From Sclerodactyla briareus (Eukaryota > Echinodermata > Holothuroidea > Dendrochirotida > Sclerodactylidae), in contig JAODTK010005543.1 of NCBI GenBank assembly GCA_026419785.1, forward strand, positions 1-64,000: 64,000 nucleotides of DNA, in the 5' to 3' direction. Position 1 is the stretch's first letter. Every line of letters starts with the position of its first letter. The notes below the pieces were generated by a model. The model worked only from the letters and a program-made list of their open reading frames with translations, was not told the DNA's origin and did not search any database. Below are positions 13,893 to 26,534 of this stretch, one piece after another. Position numbers and translations under genes: made by a program.

Positions 13893-14246
13893 GTGTAATT
13901 GGCAGGACTCGCCCTCGAGTCCAAACATAAAGTTTTGAGGAAAACACAATCTATCCCCCAGTCACTCCTGGCAAAACAATTCCTGGGACAATGGACCCGA
14001 TCGTAATCCATGTCCCACTTCCTAACAAACATACAGTACCAATATGTAAAACAATAGCATGGTGATCAGTCAAACTAAGGTAGTACATAATCTTCCAACC
14101 AGGCCGGAGGTCGGCGCCTTCGTCCAGCAGTTTGGGCGAAGTCCACCCCTACAGACTCCTCACAAGGTTCCTCTACGACTGCCTCATCCCTGCGACCATC
14201 TTCAACATCGACACTGCCCCCAGCGGCCCCATCTGCATGGGCTTAT
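13893..14246. other. Non-repeat insert within the minisatellite, containing an exon-like fragment
   Basis: This unrelated stretch splits the 37-bp array. At 14100-14238 it becomes GC-rich, is preceded by 'cttccaaccag' (acceptor-like), and reads without stops in more than one forward frame. One frame contains EVHPYRLLTRFLYD and then IFNIDTAPSGP, which has ordinary protein-like composition, unlike the repeat translation around it. No family is recognised. It could be an exon fragment of a host gene carried in by duplication, or a chance open frame. The right edge runs directly into minisatellite sequence with no donor site seen. Confidence 0.35.
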
Positions 14247-16615
14247 ATACACACAGTGTCTCACTCATGTAGTATGGATTGGTGTACATACATAGTGTCT
14301 CACTCATGTAATATAGGCTGGTGTACACGTGCACACAGTGTCTCACTCATGTAGTATAGGCTGGTGTACATACAGTGTCTCATGTAGTATGGATTGGTGT
14401 ACATACATTGTCTCACTCATGTAGTATAGGTGGTGTACATACACAGTGTCTCAATCATGTAGTATTAGGCTGGTGTACATACACAGTGTCTCACTCATAT
14501 AGTATGGACTGGTGTACACACAGTGTCCCACTCATGTAGTATAGGCTGGTGTACACACAGTGTCTCATGTAGTATGGATTGGTGTACATACATTGTCTCA
14601 CTCATGTAGTATGGATTGGTGTACATACATAGTGTCCCACTCATGTAGTATAGGCTGGTGTACACACAGTGTCTCACTCATGTAGTATAGGCTGGTGTAC
14701 ACACAGTGTCTCACTCATGTAGTATCGGCTGGTGTACACACAGTGTCTCATCATGTAGTATAGGCTGGTGTAACACAGTGTCTCACTCATGTAGTATCGG
14801 CTGGTGTACACACAGTGTCTCACTCATGTAGTATAGGCTGGTGTACATACATAGTGTCTCACTCATGTAATATAGGCTGGTGTACACACAGTGTCTCACT
14901 CATGTAGTATAGGCTGGTGTACATACACAGTCTCACTCATGTAGTATAGGCTGGTGTACATACACAGTGTCTCACTCATGTAGTATAGGTGGTGTACATA
15001 CACAGTGTCTCACTCAGGGTAGTATGGGCTGGTGTCCACATAGTGTCTCACTTACATAGCATGGACTGGTGTTCACATAGTGGTCTCACTCATGTAGTAT
15101 AGGCTGGTGTACACACAGTGTCTCACTCACATAGTATGGACTGGTGTTCACATAGTGGTCTCACTCACATAGTATGGACTGGTGTTCACATAGTGTCTCA
15201 CATAGCATGGGCTGGTTTACCACATAGTGTCTCACTCACATAGTATGGATGGTGTCCACATAGTGTCTCACTCATGTAGTATAAGTTGGTGTACATACAC
15301 AGTGTCTCACTCACATAGCATGGGTTGGTGTCCCATAGTGTCTCACATAGTATAGGACTGGTGTTCACATAGTGTCCTCACTCACATAGCATGGGCTGGT
15401 GTCCACATGGTGTCTCACTCACATAGTAGGACTGGTGTCCACATAGTGTCTCACTCACATAGTAGGGACTGGTGTTCACATAGTGTCTCATTCACATAGT
15501 ATGCGCTGGTGTCCACATAGTGTCTCACTCACATAGTATGGATGGTGTACATACATAGTGTCTCACTTACATAGCATGGACTGGTGTTCACATAGTGTCT
15601 CACTCACATGGTATGGACTGGTGTCCACATAGTGTCTCACTCATATAGTATGGACTGGTGTTCACATAGTGTCTCACATAGCATGGGCTGGTGTCCACAT
15701 AGTGTCTCATTAACATAGCATGGGCTGGTGTCCACATAGTGTCTCACTCACATAGTATGGACTGGTGTCCACATAGTGTCTCACTTAGTATGGACTGTGT
15801 TCACATATGTCTCACTCTTGTAGTATGGATTGGTGTACACAGTGTCTCACTCACATAGTATGGACTGGTGTACACAGTGTCTCATTCACATAGTATGCGC
15901 TGGTGTCCACATAGTGTCCTCACTCACATAGTATTGACTGGTGTTCACATATGTCTCAATCATAGCCTGGGCTGGTGTCCACATAGTGTCTCACTCACAT
16001 GGTATGGACTGGTGTTCACATATGTCTCAATCATGTATTATGGACTGGTGTTTACATAGTGTCTCACTCATATAGTATGGACTGGTGTCCACATAGTGTC
16101 TCACTTAGTATGGACTGGTGTTCACATATGTCTTACTCTTGTAGTAGGGATTGGTGTACACGTGTCTCACTCGCATAGTATGGACTGGTGTTCACATGAT
16201 GTCTCACTCACATAGTATGGACTAGTGTCCACATAGTTTCTCACTCACATAGTATGGACTGGTGTCCACATAGTGTCTCACTTAGTATGGACTGGTGTTT
16301 ACATAGTGTCTCACTCATGTAGTATGGACTGGTGTACACAGTGTCTCACTCACATAGTATGGACTGGTGTACACAGTGTCTCACTCACATAGTATGGCCT
16401 GGTGTACACAGTGTCTCACTCACACAGCATGGGCTGGTGTCCACATAGTGTCTCACTCACATAGTATGGACTAGTGTTCACATGGTGTCTCACTTAGTAT
16501 GGACTGGTGTTCACATAGTGTCTCACTTGTGTAGTATGGATTGGTGTACACGTGTCTCACTCACATACCGTAGTATAGATTGGTGTCCACATAGTGTCTC
16601 ACTCATGTAGTAGTG
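14247..16615 (+). repeat. 37-bp minisatellite, main array
   Basis: Roughly 64 copies of a 37-bp unit: TGGTGTaCAC, then A(C/T)AGTGTCTCACTCA, then (TG/CA)TAGTAT(A/G)G(G/A)C. Two subtypes segregate. From 14247 to about 15120 most units have 'catgtagtataggc' and 'gtacacacagtg'. From about 15120 to the end most have 'cacatagtatggac' and 'gttcacatagtg', with scattered exchanges. Many units lack one to several bases. Translations in this region are artefacts of the repeat. Confidence 0.95.
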
Positions 16616-17500
16616 TTCACATCTCCTGAGGTTCCCTCTCATAAAATTACCCTGTCTGCTTTGATCTTGCCAGAAATAGCATTTGATGCTTCATTATTGC
16701 AGTTTGAAAACTTTGCTGGAAATAGCAATTTATTGTGCAAATGGTGATACTTACCTTTTTGGTAAATAACCCTGAATGGCAATATGAGGTTTACTGGCAC
16801 AAACAAATAAACACAGATATTATGGAGTGGTGAAGGCTATTGAGAGGTTCATGGATATCACATTCAGTTGATCTATTCCATGGATGTTATCAAATTTATT
16901 GCCTTCATGTAATAGGAGGTGGCTGTCTTGCAGTTTCTTCAGACTAAAACTCTCATTCACTTGCTTTATATCTCCATGAAATGAGTCTGTATCAGATGCT
17001 GGTACAGGATGGCTAGCTACTGTTTATAAATTCCTCTGGGTTCTCAGTGTTAGAATGCAGAATATTCTTGACGTCATTAAAAAAACTTCATGAGAGAGAC
17101 TTCTTATGATTCCAAGTCAGCAAGTAGCGAAAACAACAGCACACATCACCTGCCGTATTGTGTGTCCATTTGATGTATCAATTAACACGCCCTTCCTTGT
17201 CATTAACTACATGGAAATAATACATTAATCCATACATTCCCGAAATAGTAGGGTTTCCCCTTCCTGCTTATGCTGGTATGAGCAATCACTACACTGTTGG
17301 ATATTAGTATGTATTTTTTTTTAAAGGCGTTGTTCACTAATAGGGACCAAAAGTTAAGATTGCTAATAGTCCATACCAAGCCATATATTGGAGTGAATAC
17401 CATGGAAAGTGTGGGTCCAGTGGTAGCCACACTGATTAACAGAACTTATGCTAGGTGCGGTCGTCTGAAATGTTTTCAGTGTCGAGTCAATGTCGTACCT
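16616..17500. other. No recognised feature
   Basis: AT-rich sequence without repeats or open frames of note. I see nothing in it that can be assigned. Confidence 0.5.
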
Positions 17501-18180
17501 GAATTTTATCAGTATTTGAAGCGGTTTCACACGTTCATAGAGGAAATAGTCTGGGGATAGCATGTTAGGAATGTTTTAGTACGCCATCGTGGTTGACTTA
17601 CTGTTGTGCATTAGACCGAGTCTGATCGTCCACAAAAAGTTGACCCCAAAATCACAAGGTCATTGTTCCCATGAGGTCAAAGGAAGTCACAGTTGGTCAC
17701 CAGATGTAGATTACACAGACGAACAAAATTCTTCATTATGGATTCACCCTCCCTAAACTGTTTCGATTGTGAAGATTTGAAATTTATCTTGTTCAAATTT
17801 GAGGCTGTTTGTAAGTAACCCACTCTTGTACAGAGGACATAGTTGGAGATAGGTGAGATAGCATGTTTTAGTACACAGTGGCATTGCCTTATTGGTCTGT
17901 TGCAACTGGACGAGGCTGTTTGTAAGTACCCACCTCTTCCAGAGGACATAGTTGGAGATGGGCGTGAGATAGCAGTGGTTAGACTTCAGTATTTGCTTTA
18001 ATTGGTTTTGTCTGAAACAGGACGAGTCTGGTCTTCACAAAAAGTGACCCCAAAGGTGACAAGGTCAAATGAGGTCAAAAAGTAGGTCACAAGATGTAGT
18101 TCCCCCATAGAGGAACAAAACTTCCATTACAAACGTTGTCTGGGAATGTTTAGTTGCCAAGATATAGAAGGTTTGCCCGA
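17500..18180 (+). repeat. Short tandem duplications with AGGTCA words
   Basis: Two nested levels are visible. A block of about 120 bp starting 'gaggctgtttgtaagta' at 17801 is repeated at 17913, both with 'agaggacatagttggaga'. A larger unit containing 'acaaaaagt[t]gacccc' and 'aggtca' words then 'agatgtag' appears at 17632-17710 and again at 18037-18105. The arrangement looks like about three imperfect units of a satellite related in word content to family A. Confidence 0.65.
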
Positions 18181-21100
18181 CAGTGATCTTCAGGACTTGA
18201 CTGACACCAAAACATAGGGCTCATTCGCGACATATGTGGAAACCCACATACCTAATATGAACTTGTAATAGATTCTTACCTTCATCAGATTTCGTGCGAC
18301 AGGGTTTTTCAACTTGCCCTTTTCGGTCCTCGAAACTGGCACTGAATGAAACAACAGGGTCATCCACTGCATGAGCAACCACGTGCCTATTCGAAACCTC
18401 AAACACCTGATTGCGTTTTTTGTTAGATATCGTGCTGACGAGGGGTGGGTGTCACACCACACATACACACCACACAACAAACTACACACACACACCACCA
18501 CACACAAATAGATTCCTTTTGCGTTGGGCAAGAATAAAAAACAATATGCTTACTTGATTGCAACACTTATAAAGCATACTGCGGTCATAAACAGTCCCGT
18601 ATTAATTTAGGTGTAACTGACATAAAGCTGGATGTAGAACACCGCCCTCACAGCCCCATCCATCTCCATCCTCCCCCTCCCCCCTCCAATAACATAACAC
18701 TGATCCACTTATGCCAGGGGTGGGCAACCTTATTGAACACTTGGCCCATATGCGGTATGCCCCACCCCTCACCACCCTTCTCAAGGTTAGACCAATTCTC
18801 ATCTATAACTATAAACCTATCTTTAAAGGCAGCATTGGTCATTTGAAATGGTCATCTGGAAGTACAACACTGGTCAGGTTGTGGAAATCCTTGAGAACTT
18901 TTTGTGCCTCCTTTAATCCTTGATGAAATGCATCAGCCACCTTATAATTCAATAGGCTTGAAGAATATGATCCCTCTTGCTTTGAACCACAGAATACAGC
19001 CAACTATGTTCCGGTCAGTAGAATCCTTTGATTCTGATCGGTTTTCATAGAGGGAGCGTCATTGGCTGCGACAAGAGTTAGTGGAAATGATTGTTTTCGA
19101 ATCTCAAGAGGAAGCTGCGCTGAGGTGGAGAAAATATGGTAGGTTTCAAATGGTCAAATGTGCAATTGACCTAGGCAGCATGACAAGTTGATTCTTCTCT
19201 TCTTCAAAATTCAGAATGAAAAAAGTGGATGGGTCCTTTAGTTTAGGCAGGCTAGAAATATCTCAATGGGTCTGGGAATTTGTTCCTACCTGTCTGTACT
19301 TGAATGGGTGAATTCAATGATGGGTGGTGGGAATCCTGCCTCTGCACTATACCTTCTTGCCTACCCTGTCGTCTAATTAGTCTGTCTGTCTAAGGGGTGC
19401 TCTCCTAAGAACAAGAAGCAATACATCGAGGTCAAACACTTCCTGATTTCAATATACAATGAATGATATGAATTCATTGGATTGAGGATGTAATGTTTGG
19501 ACTACTTGTATGTCTGTCCTGTCCCCCCCCCCCTACTTGAGAGGTGCTTCCCTGGAAACAGTCTGTTTTTAGGAATTGAGCACATTGGGTGTTTTCTTGT
19601 TATATCATATTTGAATTCAATCCCATCAGGCGTTCAGAAAAATCTTTTTTTCTGTTCTTGTGCAGTGCATGTTAGACTATCACCATGTTAGACAAGGGGT
19701 TTCTAGATGCAATGTGTAAATCGCGCCTACTCGGTTTATAGTGCCCCCTCAATGTTTTAGGGTTAGGTTGAAAACAGTCACAACTTTGGGACCAACACTG
19801 AACATGGCAAGGATCAACTATGGCGCATTGGCAACATTATTAACATAGAAATAATTGCATAATATAGCAAGCATCAATCCAAACGCTTCTGTGCATTTCA
19901 TGAACCATAAAAGGTTATAACACTTGAACCAAATCGCAATTTTACTGTATGTAATTCTCCAGAAAAAAAATAAATACTGAAACGAACTATGAGAATGCAA
20001 TGTACACTAGTAAACACCTATACATGATAAAAAAAAAGTGAATGACTGAAATAATAAAAGTACATTTTGTCCACATTAACGGTAACTATGGTAGCTAACT
20101 GTGGTAAGTCTATGTTTTGTTTCCCAAACCAAGTCATGTGTGTAATGAACGGGGTACTTGGTTATTTGTTTTCCCGCAGATAACATGCCTGTGGCTCGAT
20201 GCTATCTTTGTATCACTTGTATTTACTTTGTATTGATTATCTTAACGAGAAGCCTGCTCAACCATTGCTTACCTGTAACAAAAATATATTCAAGCATCAT
20301 GCATGCTTCCTGTTCATCAAATTATGGGGGCGATAGGATTAATATTTATGCATAGGATTTTCTTAAAAAAGAAGCACAACTCTGGTTGAGGTGCACACGG
20401 GCAGTTGGTGCCAGGTAGAGTGGTCTGCGATATACAATTTGTTTTTTTGAAATGAACGTTATGTGGCATAATTGGCTAACATGTGATTCGCTTCCGAGCA
20501 CTTTCTTTTGCCAAAAATTGCATCTGACTGTTCCTGAACTGTGTAATATATATAGTAACAATACAAGAGCGTTCCCATCAAAGACAATTCTCAACGCACT
20601 TTGAGATTTATCCTCTGATCATCAGTAACTTGTGTGAAAGGGTTCAAATTATAGGAAAGGTATAAGACTCCAATTGAAACACTAAGAAACACTAGACCAT
20701 AATTTGTATAAATAATTTCTCGATTAGTGATTGATTATATAACTAATAATGCTGAGAGTGAATAAAATTCTACTTACTGACATTATGATTTGGTAACTCA
20801 ATACAAGCACGCAGAAAATCACTCAGTCACTCCATAGATGTCTGATCATGCCCTTTATCTTCAGATCCCCCCCCCCAAAAAAAAAAAATTGAGCAGAAAA
20901 CGAGTTAAGGATCTCGATATAAATTAGTTCACGTAAGCACATCAGTTTCAAATCGTCACAGGCCAAGGAAGGTACTGTAACTGGATGCCCCCATGTACTC
21001 TAGCTTTGTTGTCAGGGGGCTGAGTCGAGGAGCTTCAGCAGATTGGACACGTGTTAACTGTTGTTGAACAGCAATCACATGAATGAAATTAGGCTCCAGT

Positions 21101-21477
21101 ACAGCGAAGGCCGAGTGTTAACTGTTGTTTTAAACAGCATCACATGAACTACGAAATTTAGGCCTACAGTCCGCTAGGCGATCGGCTATTCATCCTAGCG
21201 TAGCTAGGCCTATTAGTATATAGTATATGTGGTGATTGGTATACCATGTGAGGCACAAACTACTGATTAGTCTGTATTAATGGAAAGAAAGCAGACTCAT
21301 TCTAAAAGATTAGGAGAGAGTGCTAGCAGGTGCCCTCTCTTACACTTGTCACACTTTTAGTATACAGCATGCACCTCTTGTTTGTTGTTTGCCTGAATAC
21401 TGATATAGGAATGTATATTTCTGGGGAATAACCCCACCATCACAAACCACTGCTGTCAGGTGATGGTGGGTTCATAA
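18181..21477. other. Mostly unique sequence
   Basis: No gene is recognised. Minor items are a CA-rich simple stretch at 18452-18508, an hAT-like end near 18715 (listed separately), a C-run at 19524-19533, and a tandem duplication of about 75 bp at 21050-21178 (both halves start 'gtgttaactgttgtt' and contain 'cacatgaa'). Confidence 0.5.
18715..18800 (+). mobile_element. hAT-like transposon terminus or MITE fragment
   Basis: The sequence 'caggggtgggcaacctt' at 18715 matches the classic terminal inverted repeat form of many hAT elements (CAGGGGTGGGCAA-). No matching reverse-complement end was found nearby, so only one end, or a decayed non-autonomous copy, is present. No transposase coding is seen. 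Confidence 0.4.
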
Positions 21478-21640
21478 AAAATCCAACATGCCTACTCAAC
21501 TTACCCATCTTGCAACATTTGCAGCAGCACCCTAATTTACCACCTCTAGCAACCCTGGTAAATTCCGAGGGGGCCCCAACTGGCCACACCATTCTCCTTC
21601 TGAATTTGCCAGTGCTACGAGACTACACATTCATACCTGG
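21478..21640 (+). mobile_element. Solitary DIRS-type terminal repeat (fossil)
   Basis: It matches the left terminal repeat of the element at 35650-42158 almost throughout: 'atccaac..gcctactcaacttacccat', then 'caccctaattta', 'tctagcaaccctgg', 'ctggccac' and 'aatttgccagt'. It has no associated coding region, so it is a lone terminal repeat or the stub of a decayed copy, in the same orientation as element 1. Confidence 0.75.
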
Positions 21641-21779
21641 TTTAAAAAAAAAGTGAGCACTTTCATTAGTTTTCGTATCAATTCAATTTATTTCCTGTTA
21701 GGTGAATTCGGTTAGCTTTTACCCTATGGCAACACAGCTAGCTGCCCAAGGTTGGGCAAGTTGTTTCTTGATGTTGGTA

Positions 21780-22095
21780 GTTGAGGATTGCAGTTTTTCA
21801 TTCCTTGACACTGTAGGAGGAATTATGGCAGTCATTACTGTGTGTATGAATGTGACGCCCGCTTGTAAACATAACTTTACCCCACCTTGGATGGGTGAGC
21901 TCATACTTTGGTATGGTGTGTTCCTCATGATAATTACATGAACCCATTGTTAATTTTGGCCAAATTAGCTTCTGATCATATAAAGTGACCCCATCTAATG
22001 GATGAAGGTTATCGGTTTGTTGTTTCCCATTAGTACATGAACCCTATTTGGTGTGAAGTCAGTCAAGGCCACCTGAAGTCCCCACAGGCCAAGGC
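21780..22095 (+). repeat. Family A repeat, partial decayed copy
   Basis: Shared landmarks in order are 'gcagtcatta.tgtgtgta', 'gcttgtaaacata', 'ccccaccttggatggg', 'agctcatactttggtatg', 'atgataattacatgaaccc' and 'agtacatgaaccctatt'. The 3' terminal module is not recognised. It is older or more diverged than the long arrays. Confidence 0.6.
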
Positions 22096-22534
22096 AGATA
22101 AATCTTGTGACTCTAACCAAAAAGTATTCTTTTTCTTATCCAGTTGGAATTAGATGTGTGGCTTCCTTACCAAAGAGCAAATCAGGTCCCCTGTGTAGAC
22201 GTTTTTTGTAAGTTTGACGGCAATGTTATAGTTCGCTATGCATTACCCAAACTTCAGCTCTCATCTAATACCCCCGACTGTTGCAATGGGCACAGGTGAT
22301 ACATGTCATAATGGGTAATGGTTTGTTCTCTTCTCATTGCAGACAACTCAATAATGTGATGATACTGTACCTGAAGAAGAGACATCAAACAGTGCGCCTA
22401 TATTCTTTGTCATCTTTTGTGACAAATTAATGTTATTTACGATGTCAGAATTTTTTCGCTATGTCTCAGGTCTGACCAGCAAGCATTGCCAAGGAGGGGG
22501 AGGGTTCCTGTGGCAAATAAAAACTATATCCCTA

Positions 22535-22680
22535 AAGGCCTGTGTACACTTAACAGTTGCGACACTTTGTGTCGTCAAACGTGTTGCCAATACATCAGGA
22601 CACAAGCTTTTCGGCCCTGTATACCTAGACACAAGTTGCGACAAGTTGCGACAAACCCAGGCAACATGTTTGTGATCTCA
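22535..22680. mobile_element. Possible MITE-like palindromic repeat
   Basis: It contains several TGCGACA / TGTCGCA-type words in both orientations (for example 'gttgcgacactttgtgtcg'). A related pattern occurs at 26110-26145 ('gttgcgacac' with 'gtgtcgcaac'). This word symmetry is typical of short non-autonomous DNA transposons, but terminal repeats and target duplications were not resolved. Confidence 0.25.
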
Positions 22681-22794
22681 CTCTCCGTCTATCTGTCATA
22701 GTCATGCACCTTACTGTTTAACCAACATCGGCCTTGAATCCTATGGTATGTTTAGGTTGTTAGGGCCATAAGAAGCATAATTGCCTCTAATGCA

Positions 22795-23300
22795 CTTGTT
22801 CAAGGACAACGCAGGCTTGGATACAACAGAGGTTATATTGTGGAACTGAAAACTGTATCTATAGGTCCAAACCCCATTTCATACATGTTTTCCTATGTGG
22901 AGTTATTGGCCTTCAAAGTTTGGGCCATTGATCAGAGAAATTGGGGGAGAATCCTAATTTTCACCATAATGCACGACGCACACATGGACAACACAGGAAA
23001 TTATTTTGTGATTTGATTGTTTCATTTTGTTAAAAGTCAACATTAGCAGAATTGTCTTTGTCTTCCTCTCACTACCAAATAACCATCAACGCACCTACCA
23101 ACCCACTACAACCCTCCATAGACTAAATGCTTTTCAAAGTGAATTAATGTTTGAATTTCGATAGCTAAAAAAGATGTTTGCAGGGTCATGCAAGTATGAC
23201 ATCACTTTATTTTACATATGGGATGCATTCGATCCTTGCGCAATACACATGCTCCACAATCACCACCTCAAATGACTATAACTCCTAACGGAAAGTCCTA
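22795..23300 (+). repeat. Dispersed repeat family D, copy 1
   Basis: About 500 bp homologous to 31330-31830 in the same orientation. Landmarks are 'tctataggtcca', 'ctatgtggagttattggcct', 'caaagtttgggccatt', 'acatggacaacac', 'caccta-ccaacccact' and 'gggatgc'. There is no coding capacity. In both places it lies downstream of family A sequence. Confidence 0.75.
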
Positions 23301-23369
23301 TGACCTTCAGGTTTGGACTGACGCCTTCAGTTTTTTTAATCCCTATTAAATAGCCCCTGTAAAAACAGC

Positions 23370-24560
23370 CTGCAGTTTTGTCCTTCAATTGTATGAGGCA
23401 CCCCTACAGCCCCGAACCAGGTGCGTCCTTAAATAGCACATTTATTCAAGATCGACCTTTAACCACAGACCACCCGACAAGGTCATTCAGGTCAAGGTCA
23501 CACACATGCACAGGTCAAAATTTATATCACAATGGTGAACCAATCCAGCCTTCTCAGCTATTCAATTCGCCGATAATAGCCAAAAACAGTTTTTGACCCC
23601 TAAGTGACCTCGAATGACCTTTAATGATTGAAAGTTTTCATGAGAATTGTTCCTCTCTATGTGATACATCCACCTCTAGGAGCATTTTGCATTACGATGA
23701 ACACACCACCCAGTGCTATTGCCAAGCAGTACTAAAATCAGTTTTTGACCCCTAAGTGGCCTTTATAACCTTCAATGGCATGGCGGTTTTATGAACTTGT
23801 TACACTCATGTGATGCATCCACTCCTAGACGCATATTGCATTCCATTCCAAGTAAACCATTGTCCAATTTATTGCAAAAAAGTATTAAACTCAATCATTT
23901 TGACTGATCAGAATCACTAATCGGCAAATTTAGTCCCACAATTTACCCTCGGTGAACTTGATGCTATTGAATAATTTAATCAGGACTGGTAGTTCCTATT
24001 TCCATCTCAAAGTTTTGTCAAAATCCGTAAAAGTTGAGAAATATGCAATAATTATTCTTACTTATTCTTACGAAATAATGTAAATTAACACACATCTGAC
24101 CTTCATTTACTTTCAAAACAACGCAATTGAATAAATGTATCGGACTGTTAGTAGGTCCTAACTCACCATTTCGTAAGAATCCAACAAAGTTTAATTTGCC
24201 TAATGCTAATTGGCGCCAACTATTATGCAATTAGTCATGCAAGATGACCTCCCGTGACCTCGGCCACATTAGGAACATTCTCGGCAACTGATAGTTGGGC
24301 CGATTCACCAAGTGGGGGTTTATGGGATGTGTGTCCAATGAAGTTTGAAATATCACCTACCATTATGCGAATTTAAGCTCTGGCCAAAGAATGCCAACTT
24401 GACCTCGGATGACCTTGAAATTGTCGCCATGTTTTTTTGGCTGCACAACTCCCCACCACCACGTTTCATGTAACTCCGCAAAACAAACTGTGAAAATTTG
24501 CGGAAAACCTGTAAAACAAGGGCCGCAAATATACGATATAGCCCATTTTCCAACCTATCC
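23370..24560 (-). repeat. Dispersed AGGTCA-rich repeat, family B, inverted copy
   Basis: Read on the minus strand, this carries the family B landmarks: 'aggggtcaaaaactg', 'aggagtgga', 'ggttcaccattgtgat', 'gaccttgtcggg' and repeated AGGTCA words (visible here as TGACCT). Modules alternate over about 1.2 kb. It has the orientation opposite to the copies at 2190-4300 and 44560-46480. Confidence 0.7.
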
Positions 24561-26534
24561 AGATTTTACTCATACGGACATGTGTACCAGTTTTGTGTCA
24601 TCGATAAAGTGTTAAAGAATGAGAGTGCCTTAAACGCCTAAAAGTTTCCGGGGGGGGGGAACGGTGGCGGCGGCGGAGACGGCGGGCACAGGGTCAAAAC
24701 CATAATATCCCCGAGCACGTATCATGTGGTTGCGGGGCTATAATTTACTTAAGGAGGTGACATGCTGGAACCGACAAAATTGGGGTGTGGTGTTTTGATA
24801 TTTCCTCTTTTCACCTGGGCTTGGTTTAAAGAAAATCTGTTACGTGATCCTTGGGCTTTAAAGAGAAAAGGGAGGGTTGGATTGAATGAAACCTTCCACC
24901 ACATAAACGCCAACTCTTTTTCTATAGATTTCTTTCCCTTATATTTCGTAAAGCTTAAAAAGATTACATCATATTCTATTTTATGTTAGATATACAAGGG
25001 CACAGGAAAGCGAAGAGGGGGGGGTGGGTGGTGGGAGGGTAACAGGAAGGGGGTCGGGTTAACATTCCCGCCAACATGTCACCCCTGATTTTTCGGATGG
25101 CTTTTCCCCACTATATTCGGTAAAGGCGAAAAACATTGCACAATTCCATTATTTTCATATTATGCATGTGACCAAAATAAAGCAAGTCACTTTGAGTTTA
25201 ATCTTTTTTTTTTCATTTTGAAAACAGTTATTTAGAGATGGGTTGACAACAGGGGGGCGCTAGCCAGCAGTGTGGGGATGAAGGGGGGGGGGGGTGTTAG
25301 GCGGAAGGCCGGCTTCCTCTGGTCCTATTCTCCCAGCAACAACACATTCCCTGTCAATTAGCCCGAAAGGAAAAAAATGGCAAGGGAAAATACTGGTCAA
25401 ATTTTTTTTTTTTTCAAGGGGGCATGCTGTGTTTGGCCTTTCGGGGCCTAGATGCCACCCAACCCCCCTTCACGCAAACTTGTGCATGCATTTAAATGGA
25501 CTGGCAGTCCCCCAAATATTAGGGGTAAACCCCCCAAGGGCCTCCCCATCCACCTCGGCACTGTTCAAGGGTAGAGGATGAGGTAGGCATCGGGTATGGG
25601 ATACTAGATCATATTGAGTAGGCTATCTTCTGAATGTCATGTGCTGCGTTATTTATCTTCCACCACACTCCAGCATTTTGGCAAGAACATCTTCGAAAAT
25701 AATGTTGTGAATGATGGTCAAGTAAACGTTACACGTGTTAGCATTTAAGGCAAAGCCATCTACATTTGGTGAACGTCAGGAAGGAATTTATAATAAAATG
25801 CGGCCCAGTATACCACACTGACGTAGAGCCTACTAGGATTGACATGATCTATTCCATGGAGGCTGCCATTTGTCAAAGTAATATGACTAGAATCTCTCGA
25901 CGATAATCAGCGATTCAAGTATGACTGACACTCTGATGTAGTCAAAAGTCAGGAACATCAGGACATATGTTGCCAAATAATTGATTTTCAATTATTGGAC
26001 ACATGTTGCACCACATGTGGGTGCAATGTGTGCAACCATGTGTCCTCTTTATCCTGATGTTTTTCTAGTACACACTGTCATCATTGCGGAAACAAGGCGT
26101 CGCGGAGGAACAGGTTGCGACACAATTGTGTCGCAACATGTTGACAGTGACACATGCCTTTGCACTAATTTCCCATGTTGTAGGTCAAGCCTGGAGAAGC
26201 GGAGTCCAGTCTCAACTGAAATTTTCAGGTCCTGCACGGGGCGGACTCAAGACTTGAAATTGATCATGATTCCAGTAGTCAGATTCACAAGTCCCATACT
26301 CAACTGGCAACATTTTAATTTTTATGCACTTGATAACCCTTAATTATTTTATATCTCCTCCTAAACCACAACCCTCAAGGTTGTACAGTGCCTCCTGTTA
26401 TATTACTTGTTTTCCCTTTCCCCGCCGCGCACTCACTTCTGGACACCCAGGTTGAAGCTTTCATAATTAGTTTGATGTCGACCAATACTCGGATCTCCAC
26501 AACCCCCAATAATATGTCTGAATATGACTTTGAG
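24561..26534. other. G-rich and low-complexity unique region
   Basis: No gene is recognised. It contains a GGC-rich patch near 24650-24690, G-runs near 25015-25025 and 25277-25291, and poly-T runs. 25985-26155 has several ACATGTTGC / GTGCAA words that make a loose inverted pattern, but no coding is supported. Confidence 0.45.

Noticed and set aside
14495-14677. Open frames rich in Tyr, His, Cys and Val across the 37-bp array
   Set aside because: They follow the 37-bp repeat exactly and recur in several frames and both strands, so they are products of the satellite.
26049-26343. Possible coding exon in the 26.0-26.3 kb interval
   Set aside because: Open frames exist on both strands without motif or consistent splice sites, and palindromic TGTCGCAAC words suggest repeat origin.
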